Shown here piece after piece: positions 34,673 to 42,994 of a DNA stretch of 64,000 nucleotides. This stretch comes from Adhaeribacter radiodurans. Lineage in GTDB: Bacteria > Bacteroidota > Bacteroidia > Cytophagales > Hymenobacteraceae. The stretch spans positions 4,464,001-4,528,000 of the forward strand of contig NZ_CP055153.1 in assembly GCF_014075995.1 (NCBI RefSeq), read 5' to 3'. Each line of letters starts with the position of its first letter. Position 1 is the first letter of the stretch. The position numbers and the translations under genes are program-made. Below the pieces are notes generated by a model. The model ran no database searches. It was not told the DNA's origin and saw only the letters and a program-made list of their open reading frames with translations.

Positions 34673-34702
34673 AAAGCCCCGAAAATTCGGGGCTTTTTTT
34701 TT
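34673..34702 (+). terminator. Attenuator terminator of the aromatic operon
   Basis: AAAGCCCCGAA (34673-34683) pairs with TTCGGGGCTTT, followed by nine T in total. It ends five bases before the prephenate dehydratase ATG, so it can only be an attenuator. CCCC at 34677-34680 can instead pair with GGGG at 34622-34625 in the leader frame (GGGGTCTT with AAAGCCCC, one mismatch and one G-U), a plausible antiterminator. Confidence 0.88.
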
Positions 34703-34707
34703 AACTT

Positions 34708-35538
34708 ATGAGTACTTTAAAAATAGCGATTCAAGGTGGTCCGGCTTCTTTCCACGATGTAGTAGCCCAGCAATATTTTGTTGGTAAAACTACCGAGATT
34801 GTTCCGTGTATGACTTTTCAACGGGTTTGTGCCGCCGTAAAAAATCGTGATGCAGATTTCGGCGTGATGGCCATTGAAAATGCGCTGGCTGGCAGCATTC
34901 TGGGAAACTATTCGTTGCTGCAAGATTACCCAGTTTCTATTATCGGCGAAGCGTATTTACCCATTGAGCAAAATCTTCTGGCCTTACCGGGTCAGTCATT
35001 GTCGGATATAAAATTAGTACGTTCGCACCCAATGGCCTTATTGCAATGCACTAACTTCCTGGAAGAAAATCCGCATATTCAGGCATTAGAATCGGCAGAT
35101 ACGGCCGAAAGTGCCCGGGAAATCCGGGAAAATAACTTGGTGGGTGTAGGCGCTATTGCCAGCAAATTAGCCGCCGAACGCTATCAACTGGAAATTGTAG
35201 AAGAACGCGTAGAGAATTACAAAGAGAACTATACCCGTTTCATGATTATTTCGCGGAAGCCGCTCGCCGACAAAAGCCAGGCTAACAAGGCATCCGTTAT
35301 TTTCACTTTGCATCACCGCGCTGGCGAGTTAGCTAAAATATTAGATGTTTTCCGGGATTTGAATATTAATCTTTCGCTCATTCAATCCATTCCGATTCTA
35401 AGTCAACCAACCGAATTTGCCATTTTATTGGATCTGGAATGGGAGGATTACTCTACTTTTGAAGAATCCATAAGCTTAGTTACGCCGCTTATCGTGGAAA
35501 TGAAAATTTTGGGTATTTACCAAAGAGGAAAAAGATAA
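34708..35538 (+). CDS. pheA: Prephenate dehydratase
   Basis: 276 residues. The catalytic domain (1-185) has IAIQGGPASFHD, AIENALAGSILGNY and the active-site Thr176 in NYTRFMII. A C-terminal ACT domain (~196-270) has LHHRAGELAKILDVFRDLNINLSLIQS. It turns prephenate into phenylpyruvate. The usual ACT Phe-binding word ESRP reads QSIP here, so feedback control may differ. First gene of a three-gene operon behind the attenuator; its stop abuts the next ATG. There is no chorismate-mutase domain; that activity is fused to the third gene. Confidence 0.95.
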   Translation: MSTLKIAIQGGPASFHDVVAQQYFVGKTTEIVPCMTFQRVCAAVKNRDADFGVMAIENALAGSILGNYSLLQDYPVSIIGEAYLPIEQNLLALPGQSLSDIKLVRSHPMALLQCTNFLEENPHIQALESADTAESAREIRENNLVGVGAIASKLAAERYQLEIVEERVENYKENYTRFMIISRKPLADKSQANKASVIFTLHHRAGELAKILDVFRDLNINLSLIQSIPILSQPTEFAILLDLEWEDYSTFEESISLVTPLIVEMKILGIYQRGKR

Positions 35539-36714
35539 ATGATTATTGCCAAAGCAAACCGGCTGAACGAAGTACAGGAATATTATTTCGCCCGTAAACT
35601 GGCGGAAGTACGTGCTTTAATGGCCCAAAGCAAAAAAATAATTAACCTGGGCATTGGTGATCCGGATTTACCAGCTTCGGAAAACACCGTGCAGGCGCTT
35701 ACGGCATCGGCCCAACTGCCTAATAGCCACGGTTACCAACCATATCGTTCCATTCCGGCGCTTCGTACCGCCATGGCCGATTGGTATGCTCAAACCTACG
35801 ACGTAAAGCTAAATCCGGAAACTGAAGTTTTGCCTTTGTTGGGTTCTAAAGAAGGCGTATTTCATACATCACTGGCGTTTTTAAATTCGGGCGATAAAGT
35901 GTTAGTACCCAACCCAGGCTATCCGGCCTACGCCGCGGTTACTAAATTGGTAGGTGCCGAACCGGTTTATTTTGATTTAACTGCCGAAAACAACTGGCTG
36001 CCTGATTTAGAAAAATTGAGCCGGCAAGATTTAAGCAATGTGAAATTAATGTGGTTAAATTACCCGAATATGCCTACCGGGGCTTTAGCTACTGAAGCTG
36101 ACTTCGCAAAAATCATTGATTTTGCCTGTCAGCATCAAATATTAATCGTTCACGACAATCCGTATAGTTTGGTACTTAACACCAAACCACCAGTAAGTAT
36201 TTTACACGTATCCGGTGCAATGGATTGTTGTCTGGAACTTAACTCGTTAAGCAAATCGTTTAATATGGCCGGTTGGCGGGTAGGTATGGTTCTAGGTCAG
36301 AAAGATTACATAGATGCAATAATTGCGGTAAAAAGCAATCTGGATTCCGGTATGTTTTTACCGGTGCAGCAAGCCGCCATTGAAGCTTTACAAAACCCGG
36401 ATTCGTGGCACGTCGAACGCAATGCAGTGTATGCGCGCCGGCGGGAATTAATTTACCAGTTATTAGATTTATTAGGCTGCCAATATTCTACCGAAGCTAC
36501 CGGTATGTTTGTCTGGGCGCGGGTGCCCGACGACATCAGCGATGTAGAAGCCTTTTTAGATACAATACTCTACGAAGCCCACGTGTTTTTAACACCAGGC
36601 AAAATATTTGGGTCAAACGGTGAGCGTTACGTGCGTGTATCGGTTTGTGCCCCCGAAGAAAGTATAACCCAAGCAATTCAAAATATTCACCACTTTTTAA
36701 CTATTACAAAATGA
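35539..36714 (+). CDS. Class I/II aminotransferase of the aromatic operon
   Basis: 391 residues, fold-type I PLP enzyme: NLGIGDPDLPASENT, HGYQPYRSIPALR, NYPNMPTGALAT, HDNPYSLV and the PLP Lys239 in LNSLSKSFNMAGWRVGMV; a C-terminal Arg (ERYVRVSVC) binds the carboxylate. The closest class appears to be the LL-DAP/aspartate-type aminotransferases. Position between prephenate dehydratase and DAHP synthase argues that it makes phenylalanine and tyrosine from their keto acids (or arogenate from prephenate). It starts on the base after the previous stop and overlaps the next gene by four bases (ATGA), so translation is coupled. Confidence 0.92.
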   Translation: MIIAKANRLNEVQEYYFARKLAEVRALMAQSKKIINLGIGDPDLPASENTVQALTASAQLPNSHGYQPYRSIPALRTAMADWYAQTYDVKLNPETEVLPLLGSKEGVFHTSLAFLNSGDKVLVPNPGYPAYAAVTKLVGAEPVYFDLTAENNWLPDLEKLSRQDLSNVKLMWLNYPNMPTGALATEADFAKIIDFACQHQILIVHDNPYSLVLNTKPPVSILHVSGAMDCCLELNSLSKSFNMAGWRVGMVLGQKDYIDAIIAVKSNLDSGMFLPVQQAAIEALQNPDSWHVERNAVYARRRELIYQLLDLLGCQYSTEATGMFVWARVPDDISDVEAFLDTILYEAHVFLTPGKIFGSNGERYVRVSVCAPEESITQAIQNIHHFLTITK

Positions 36715-37832
36715 GCCCAAAACCTCAAATCGATGTCCTAACCGAATCTGCTTTGATCAATGCAGACGGCTCTCCGCTTATTATTGCTGGCCCTTGCAGC
36801 GCTGAGTCGGAGGAACAAGTAATGGCTACTGCCCACGGTATTAAACAAATTCCGGGAGTAAATATTTACCGGGCCGGTATCTGGAAACCCCGTACTCGTC
36901 CTAATTCTTTTGAAGGTGTGGGTGTACCCGGCTTAAAATGGTTAAAAAGAGTAAAAGCCGAAACCGGCCTGCGGGTTGCTACCGAAGTAGCCAATGCCAT
37001 GCACGTATACGAATCGTTAAAAGCGGGTATTGATGTTATGTGGATAGGTGCCCGTACTACGGTTAACCCTTTTACAGTACAAGAAATTGCCGATGCTTTG
37101 CGCGGAACCGATATTCCGGTATTAGTTAAAAACCCGGTTAACCCTGATTTACAATTATGGATTGGTGCCATTGAGCGTTTAAACCAGGCTGGTTTGCGTC
37201 AGATTGGAGCCATTCACCGCGGTTTTTCTACTTTTGATAATGCGCCTTACCGCAACTTACCAAAATGGAACAGCGCCATTGAGTTCAAGCGTTTATTACC
37301 CGAAATTCCATTAATCTGCGACCCGAGCCACATTGCCGGTAACCGCGAATTATTATTGCCAGTTGCCCAAAAAGCAATGGACTTAGCTATGGATGGTTTA
37401 ATGATTGAAACCCACATTGATCCATCCGTAGCGTTGAGCGATGCCGCCCAGCAGGTAACTCCGGAAAACTTAGGTAAAATGCTAGCCAGCATCCGTTTCC
37501 GGAAACCAGAAGGCGAAGAACTAGCCGAAGACGATCACCACTTACTCGAAGAAATGCGGAAGCAAATTGATGAGTTAGACGACGAAATGGTAGAAGTGTT
37601 TGCCCGTCGTGCCCGTTTATCGCGTAAAATTGGCGAGTACAAAAAAGCGCATAACATGACTATTTACCAGGTTAAACGTTGGGATCAAATTATTGCTGAT
37701 CGCCTGGAGCATGCGCGTAAAAATGGATTAGACGAGCAGTTTATGAAATCTGTTCTGCAAAGCATTCACCAGTATTCTATTAACATCCAAAACGATGTTT
37801 TAAATAAAAAAGAGCACGAAGCAAAAGCTTAA
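36711..37832 (+). CDS. Bifunctional 3-deoxy-7-phosphoheptulonate synthase/chorismate mutase
   Basis: 373 residues from the ATG inside the ATGA overlap with the aminotransferase. The N-terminal class I-beta DAHP synthase (residues ~1-265) has IIAGPCSAESEEQV, IYRAGIWKPRTRPNSFEGVG, LVKNPVNPDLQLWIGAIERL, ICDPSHIAGNRE and MIETHIDPS. The C-terminal AroQ-type chorismate mutase (~283-365) has MRKQIDELDDEMVEVFARRARLSRKIGEYKK. The fusion catalyses the first shikimate step and the branch toward prephenate. This domain order is usual in Bacteroidota, where the mutase domain allows prephenate/Phe/Tyr control. Last gene of the operon, followed by a strong terminator. Confidence 0.95.
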   Translation: MSPKPQIDVLTESALINADGSPLIIAGPCSAESEEQVMATAHGIKQIPGVNIYRAGIWKPRTRPNSFEGVGVPGLKWLKRVKAETGLRVATEVANAMHVYESLKAGIDVMWIGARTTVNPFTVQEIADALRGTDIPVLVKNPVNPDLQLWIGAIERLNQAGLRQIGAIHRGFSTFDNAPYRNLPKWNSAIEFKRLLPEIPLICDPSHIAGNRELLLPVAQKAMDLAMDGLMIETHIDPSVALSDAAQQVTPENLGKMLASIRFRKPEGEELAEDDHHLLEEMRKQIDELDDEMVEVFARRARLSRKIGEYKKAHNMTIYQVKRWDQIIADRLEHARKNGLDEQFMKSVLQSIHQYSINIQNDVLNKKEHEAKA

Positions 37833-37851
37833 GCTATTTAATTCTCATAAA

Positions 37852-37890
37852 AACAAAAACGGCCGCTTAGTAAAAGTGGCCGTTTTTGTT
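37852..37890 (+). terminator. Operon terminator
   Basis: AACAAAAACGGCCGCTT pairs with AAGTGGCCGTTTTTGTT (one G-U) around a short loop; T-rich after it. Confidence 0.9.
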
Positions 37891-38011
37891 TTTAGCGTTC
37901 TTTCTAAATTTTGATAAACAAGTGCTTTTCAGCTTTTTTGATTAAAGTAATATTCCGGCTCCCCTCTTAAGATTAGGAGGGGCAGGGGTGGTTGACTGCA
38001 TCTCCTTGTCT

Positions 38012-38806
38012 TTTCTTTGGAGGCTTTTCAAGCCTCTAGGCTTAGGTGCTAACTTGTTTGACAAGCCTAAGATTGCCTCGTGGCTGGCGGGTCTCGTTTG
38101 GCTGTTGAGGGCCATTTAGCGAACCTTGGCTCACTGCGTGGCGCCATGCTGCTTTGCAGCACCGGAACGCTAAATGGCCCTCAACAGCCAAACTGGTATC
38201 AGTTGCTAGTAGCTACTGTTTTTCTTACTTCAGCCGAGAATGAAGATGGTTGATTAACTTGTCTTCATTTATTGTCTTGGTTAACCTTACTAGCGCAAGT
38301 CTTAGCGGAGCGGGACTAGTGACGTACAGACATACTTACTAAGGCGCGGAAGTTACTTCCGTGCCTTTCTCTGCTAACTACTTTCTGTTATCTTTTTCTA
38401 GCACGTTTTGCTAGCGCAAGTCTTAGTGAGGCGGGACTTGTGCCTTACGGACAAAAGTCAGTCTCCCGACTGACGGAAACTCAGCCATTTTACGTCAGTC
38501 GGGAGACTAACCTAGGTTCTTACGCTCAAGTGACGCTTCGCTTAACACTTGCGCGAGGAGGCGTATTTACTAAATCCTTTATCCCTACCACCTGAAGTAA
38601 GGTAGCTACAGGCAACTGACTCCAGTTTGGCTGTTGAGGGCCATTTAGCGTTCCGGTGCTGCAAAGCAGCATGGCGCCACGCAGTGAGCCAAGGTTCGCT
38701 AAATGGCCCTCAACAGCCAAACGAGACCCGCCGGCCACGAGGCAATCTTAGGCTTGTCAAACAAGTTAGCACCTAAGCCTAGAGGCTTGAAAAGCCTCCA
38801 AAGAAA
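38012..38806. repeat. 795-bp non-coding element with 185-bp near-perfect inverted arms
   Basis: Arm 38012-38196 is the reverse complement of 38622-38806 with one visible mismatch and no gaps. The pairing continues imperfectly ~40 bp inward. Each arm contains its own 25-bp inverted repeat (TTTGGCTGTTGAGGGCCATT...). The 425-bp centre holds two direct 43-bp repeats (38290-38332 and 38411-38453, starting CTAGCGCAAGTCTTAG), a third inverted relative (38526-38559), a 16-bp perfect hairpin (38460-38475 with 38493-38508) and another at 38341-38367. No gene is credible inside. A degenerate relative is at 27595-27897. Confidence 0.92.
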
Positions 38807-38843
38807 TCGAATATAATCCAACTAATTCCTAATTAATCCTCTA

Positions 38844-40238
38844 TCATTTACTACCATCTAAACCATACTTATCCAATAAGTAAACAAGAGCAGCCATAGA
38901 AGCTTCGCCGAGCTCCAGTTCGCGTTTGTTCACTTTATCAAAAGTATCGTTTGCGGCATGATGGTACAGAAAATAGCGTTGCGAATCAGGTAAGAAGCCA
39001 ATTAAGGCTGCATTTTTGTCTACTTCCCTTAGTGGTTCAATATCGGTTCCGGAATGCCCAGGGCCAATATCGTGTAAGCCATAGGAGGCTAATAATGGTT
39101 TCCACTTCTGAATTGCTTTTATTTTGGCCGGATCAGCTTCCATACCAAAGCCACGAGGCGTAAACCCTCCGGCATCCGATTCAATAGCCGCCAAATGGTT
39201 CTCCTTATTGTTTTTGGCTAATTCTGCGTATTTACGACCACCCCGAGTACCATTTTCTTCGTTCATAAACATTACCGCTCTAATAGTACGTTTAGGTTGG
39301 TAGTTTAAGGATTTAAATAAACGCAGCACCTCAATAGATTGCATACAACCCGTACCATCATCATGCGAGCCATCGGCTAAGTCCCAGGAATCTAAATGAC
39401 CGCCTACGGCAATAATTTCTGTAGGTTTTTCGCTGCCTCTTAACTCCCCAATCACATTGTAAGATTTTACATCGGGTAAAGTTTCGCAATGCATTTCATA
39501 AGAAAATTTTAGATTCGGATCGGTTTTCAGCATTTTACTTAACTTATCCGCTCCATTGGTACTAATAGCAGCCGCAGGTATTTTTGTTACCGCTTCATCG
39601 TAGCGCAAAGAACCGGTATGCGGAAAATCATCCTGAAATAAATTTAAAGAACGAACCACTACTCCTACTGCGCCTAACTTGGCAGCTTCTACGGCTCCTT
39701 GACGACGCTGATCACCGGCACCGCTATAGGCAATAAAGGTTAAAACCTGGCGCGGATCCATTGGCCGATTAAAGAACACAATTTTGCCTTGTACTTTAGA
39801 ACGCCCTAAATTTTTTAGCTCATCTAAAGTTTTTACTTCAATTATACTGGCTGTTAACGGTTTAGTACCCGTGCTCACCGAACCGCCTAAAGCGCAAATA
39901 GGAACTTCTATTTTAGTTTTTCCGGATTGAATATTGGCTTTTTCCTTTGCACCCCGTACCCAATGCGGTACCATTACCTCTTGCAGGTAAACTTTATCGA
40001 AGCCGTAGCTTTCCATTAACTTTTTCGACCATTGCACTGCTTTCTCCGCTTCGGGAGAGCCGCTCAACCTACCTCCTATTGAGTTACTTAAATATTCCAG
40101 GTTTTTATAGCTATGGCTGTTCGTTAAGGCTTCATCAAAAATTTTGCGGATAAAAACGGAGTCGGAGGAAATTTGGGCTGAACCAGCCAAAGAAACGAAC
40201 AAGGCTCCCATTAAAAAGATAGTACGCTTGAATCTCAT
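38844..40238 (-). CDS. Secreted M28-family aminopeptidase with PA domain
   Basis: 464 residues. Signal peptide (MRFKRTIFLMGALFVSLAGSAQ), then a PA domain (~125-245) inserted before an M28 zinc peptidase. Likely metal ligands: His281 in GGHLDSWD, Asp293/294 in SHDDGTG, Glu328 in MNEENG (Glu327 as base), Asp355 in ESDAGG and His in LYHHAANDTFDK. HSGTDIEPL completes the family signature. It releases N-terminal amino acids (or dipeptides) from peptides outside the cytoplasm. It is monocistronic. The large inverted-repeat element ends 38 bp after its stop. Confidence 0.93.
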   Translation of the reverse strand: MRFKRTIFLMGALFVSLAGSAQISSDSVFIRKIFDEALTNSHSYKNLEYLSNSIGGRLSGSPEAEKAVQWSKKLMESYGFDKVYLQEVMVPHWVRGAKEKANIQSGKTKIEVPICALGGSVSTGTKPLTASIIEVKTLDELKNLGRSKVQGKIVFFNRPMDPRQVLTFIAYSGAGDQRRQGAVEAAKLGAVGVVVRSLNLFQDDFPHTGSLRYDEAVTKIPAAAISTNGADKLSKMLKTDPNLKFSYEMHCETLPDVKSYNVIGELRGSEKPTEIIAVGGHLDSWDLADGSHDDGTGCMQSIEVLRLFKSLNYQPKRTIRAVMFMNEENGTRGGRKYAELAKNNKENHLAAIESDAGGFTPRGFGMEADPAKIKAIQKWKPLLASYGLHDIGPGHSGTDIEPLREVDKNAALIGFLPDSQRYFLYHHAANDTFDKVNKRELELGEASMAALVYLLDKYGLDGSK

Positions 40239-40388
40239 AAAATTAAAATAGCAGAAATAATTACCGGCTCAAAATAAAAGAAATTGGCCAGAATATTCCC
40301 TTTATCTTTTTTAAATAACTTCTTCAGGTTACTAATTCATTTTTAATCTAAAACTTGCTTTAAAGAAAAATAACCAATTAATAAAATA

Positions 40389-40424
40389 AACTAATTATTT
40401 AGTTGTATAACTAAATAATTAGTT
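40389..40424. promoter_or_regulatory. Double palindromic operator upstream of the BlaI-type regulator
   Basis: AACTAATTATTTAGTT (40389-40404) and its exact reverse complement AACTAAATAATTAGTT (40409-40424) sit four bases apart, 20 bp centre to centre (two helical turns). This fits two repressor dimers side by side, ~75 bp before the regulator ATG. Confidence 0.65.
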
Positions 40425-40431
40425 ATACGTT

Positions 40432-40443
40432 TACAATATTGTA
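40432..40443. promoter_or_regulatory. TACAATATTGTA palindrome (BlaI/MecI-like half-sites)
   Basis: Perfect 12-bp palindrome with TACA/TGTA ends, the core motif of BlaI/MecI operators. Its place, 8 bp downstream of the double operator, suggests a third contact or the promoter itself. Confidence 0.5.
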
Positions 40444-40497
40444 GTTGCTTTTACAACACATCTGAATCTAAGCATTTTATAGCCATCTTAAATACTC

Positions 40498-40875
40498 ATG
40501 AAAGAATTAACAAAAGCCGAAGAACAGGTAATGCAGATTATCTGGGAATTAAAAAAAGGGTTTGTAAAAGATTTCCTCGAGAAGTTACCTGAGCCAAAAC
40601 CAGCCTATAATACTGTATCCACCATTGTTAGAATATTAGAGAAAAAGGGATTTCTGGGGTATACGGCTTATGGAAAAACCCACGAATATTATCCTATCAT
40701 TCAGAAGCAACAGTACAGCAGCTATTACCTCAAAAATTTTGTGAGTGGCTATTTTGGAGGATCCTTTGAGAAACTGGTTTCCTTTTTTGTGAAAGAAAAA
40801 AATATGGATATCCAGGAGTTAGAAGAAATGCTGAAGCACGTGAGCAAAGATTTAAACCAACCGCAAGATGAATAA
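40498..40875 (+). CDS. BlaI/MecI/CopY-family repressor
   Basis: 125 residues with the family winged helix: LTKAEEQVMQIIWELKKGFVKDFLEKL, then AYNTVSTIVRILEKKGFLGY (recognition helix) and wing GKTHEYYPIIQKQQY, followed by a C-terminal dimerisation helix. Such repressors are cleaved or released when a partner M56 sensor protease is triggered. It overlaps the M56-TonB gene by eight bases, so both are co-translated, and palindromic operators lie upstream. The target is probably its own operon. Confidence 0.95.
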   Translation: MKELTKAEEQVMQIIWELKKGFVKDFLEKLPEPKPAYNTVSTIVRILEKKGFLGYTAYGKTHEYYPIIQKQQYSSYYLKNFVSGYFGGSFEKLVSFFVKEKNMDIQELEEMLKHVSKDLNQPQDE

Positions 40876-42553
40876 TATTTTGCTATACCTCTTGGAATCG
40901 GGCACTTGCTTGCTCGTATTTTACCTGCTGTATGAACTGCTTCTGAAAAGAGAAACGTGTTTCCTGTACAATCGCTTTTATTTACTAATAACACCCCTCT
41001 TATCTTTTATTATTCCGCTTGTTGAACTGCCTTTTTTGCAACCCGAACCATTTACCATTTTCGTAGCCCAGCAACTGGCACCCATTACCATAACCGTTAA
41101 TGCTTCTGCCCCTTCTTCTAATTCTACGATACTTTCCTGGCAAACCTTATTGGGAATATTATATACAGTTGGGGTCGCTTTTTTTAGTTTTCGGTTGGGC
41201 AAGCAATTATATCTTCTGCACCAATTTGCGCAAAAAACGCAACCGGATTCTTTCTACTGGCAAAACATTCCGGTTCATAAAACTCAAGGTGCTCAACCTA
41301 CCTTTTCTTTCTGGAACTGCATTTTCTGGGATAACAGCCAAACATTGAGTACTTCTGAAAAGGAACGTATTTTACTGCACGAAGCGGTACATATCCGGCA
41401 AAAACACAGTTTAGATATTCTTTACCTTGAACTATTCAGAATAATTTTTTGGTTTAACCCGCTGCTTTATTTATACCAGCAAGCCCTAACCAACACCCAC
41501 GAATTTATTGCCGATGCGGCCGTATTACGCACCACTTCTCCAGAAACTTACACCAGCTTACTGGCCAGGCAAATGCTGCACAGCCTGGAGTTTTCTTTTG
41601 GTAATTACTTTAATAAATCTCTCACTTTAAAACGTATGAAAATGATTCAGCAAATCCCTCATCGCCCGAGTATAATAAAGTTATTAGCTGCTTTGCCCGT
41701 TTTAGGAATTTTATTGTTTGTACTTTCTTGCGCTGAACCGGAAAACCCGGTAAATCAATCTTCAAAAGGTAACAGTAAAACAAATACCCTAAATATTGAT
41801 GGGGAGGAAGTATTTACTTTTGTGGAACAAGCCCCAAATTTTCCAGGTGGAATGGAAAAGATGGTTGCCTTTTTAGGTAAAAATATTAAGTATCCGGAAG
41901 CAGCTATAAATGCCAACTTGGAAGGAACTGTAGTAGCAGAATTTGTAGTGACCAAAGCTGGGAAAATAACTGATATTAAAATTGTAAAGAGCCTTAGCCC
42001 GGAAACTAATGCCGAAGCAAAAAGAGTTATTTCCTTAATGCCCAACTGGGAACCTGGCAAACAAGACGGTAAACCTTTACACGTGAAATACACTTTGCCT
42101 ATCCGTTTTGCCTTAGGAGAACCCGCCACTGAAAAAATCAGGGGATTTACTCCATACCAAGACGATCAAAATAAGAATATTTTTACGCAAGTAGAAGTGT
42201 TACCGCAATTTCCGGGTGGGATAGAGAAAATGTATTCTTTCCTGGGTAAAAACATTAAATATCCGGCAGCCGCTCAAAAAGCGAAGAAAGAAGGTACCGT
42301 GGTGGTCACGTTTGTAATAACGGATCAGGGTATTATTAAAGACCTTGAAATAGTAAAAGGCTTAACCGCTGAAACAAACGCCGAAGCGTTGCGCGTAATT
42401 AAATTAATGCCCCCCTGGACTCCGGGTAAACAAAATGGTAAACCAGTTAACGTACAATATACTCTGCCGCTACGCTTTTCTTTGGGTGCTAGATCTACTT
42501 CCATTCAAACCAGCTATATTAACTGGACCACACCCTTACAGAATAATTGTTAG
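40868..42553 (+). CDS. M56 (BlaR1-type) metallopeptidase fused to two TonB C-terminal domains
   Basis: 561 residues. N-terminal membrane helices (~5-25, 35-55, 90-108) precede the cytosolic zinc peptidase with HEAVH (171-175) and a downstream acidic ligand region (NTHEFIADAAVL). A fourth helix (~268-288, ending FVLSC) leads outside to two TonB-type domains (~315-425 and ~435-545), each with PQFPGG-like, KYPEAA and VEYTLPIRF-like text. BlaR1 proteins sense a signal and cleave the cognate repressor. Here the usual penicillin-binding sensor is replaced by TonB domains, suggesting sensing of outer-membrane energisation or a TonB partner. The signal is unknown. Confidence 0.92.
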   Translation: MNNILLYLLESGTCLLVFYLLYELLLKRETCFLYNRFYLLITPLLSFIIPLVELPFLQPEPFTIFVAQQLAPITITVNASAPSSNSTILSWQTLLGILYTVGVAFFSFRLGKQLYLLHQFAQKTQPDSFYWQNIPVHKTQGAQPTFSFWNCIFWDNSQTLSTSEKERILLHEAVHIRQKHSLDILYLELFRIIFWFNPLLYLYQQALTNTHEFIADAAVLRTTSPETYTSLLARQMLHSLEFSFGNYFNKSLTLKRMKMIQQIPHRPSIIKLLAALPVLGILLFVLSCAEPENPVNQSSKGNSKTNTLNIDGEEVFTFVEQAPNFPGGMEKMVAFLGKNIKYPEAAINANLEGTVVAEFVVTKAGKITDIKIVKSLSPETNAEAKRVISLMPNWEPGKQDGKPLHVKYTLPIRFALGEPATEKIRGFTPYQDDQNKNIFTQVEVLPQFPGGIEKMYSFLGKNIKYPAAAQKAKKEGTVVVTFVITDQGIIKDLEIVKGLTAETNAEALRVIKLMPPWTPGKQNGKPVNVQYTLPLRFSLGARSTSIQTSYINWTTPLQNNC

Positions 42554-42562
42554 CTAATACTT

Positions 42563-42628
42563 TACATTCTAAAAATCACAAACCCGGTAGTTAACCCCAA
42601 CTACCGGGTTTGTGATTTTTAGAATGTA
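42563..42628. terminator. 30-bp perfect hairpin after the M56-TonB gene
   Basis: Arms 42563-42592 and 42599-42628 pair without a mismatch around AACCCC (arm begins TACATTCTAAAAATCACAAA). No T run follows, but the second arm contains TTTTT. Terminator or transcript-end structure is likely. Confidence 0.7.
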
Positions 42629-42994
42629 TCTGCTCTATTCAGGGTTAAAAAGAGCTAAACCTTATCGTGGGACTCTCTTTGAATAATGGCATAAAAAATT
42701 AATACTCCTCACTCCTGTTAACCTTTTCCTTTTGTTGCAATTAATAATTGTATCAGCTTTCAACGAACAAATATTCTTAAATTGATTATAATTAGGAAAA
42801 TGGCCTTTATAACTTCTTTTAAAATTAGTACTGATTTATGGGTACTATTCCGTATTTTACATACTATTTATGAATGGTTGGGCACTGCTAAATAAAAGCA
42901 AATTTATGCCCCATTCCGCATCCTTCCTTACTGGTAAAACAGTTTTTCCTTTGCCTCCTATTATTAATCTTTCCATCACCTATTCTGACAAGGA
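42629..42994. other. Intergenic, AT-rich
   Basis: No gene or clear structure seen between the hairpin and the next TonB-domain gene. Confidence 0.45.

Noticed and set aside
34560-34702. T-box or riboswitch upstream of the aromatic operon
   Set aside because: There is no room for a T-box or aptamer fold. The Tyr/Phe leader frame and the alternative pairing explain the region better.
38290-38453. CRISPR-like direct repeats in the inverted-repeat element
   Set aside because: Only two direct copies, 43 bp long with 78-bp spacing and internal differences, plus an inverted relative; no cas genes.
38526-38738. Open frame of 70 codons inside the inverted-repeat element
   Set aside because: It lies across the spacer and one inverted arm, mirrors repeat sequence and resembles no protein.
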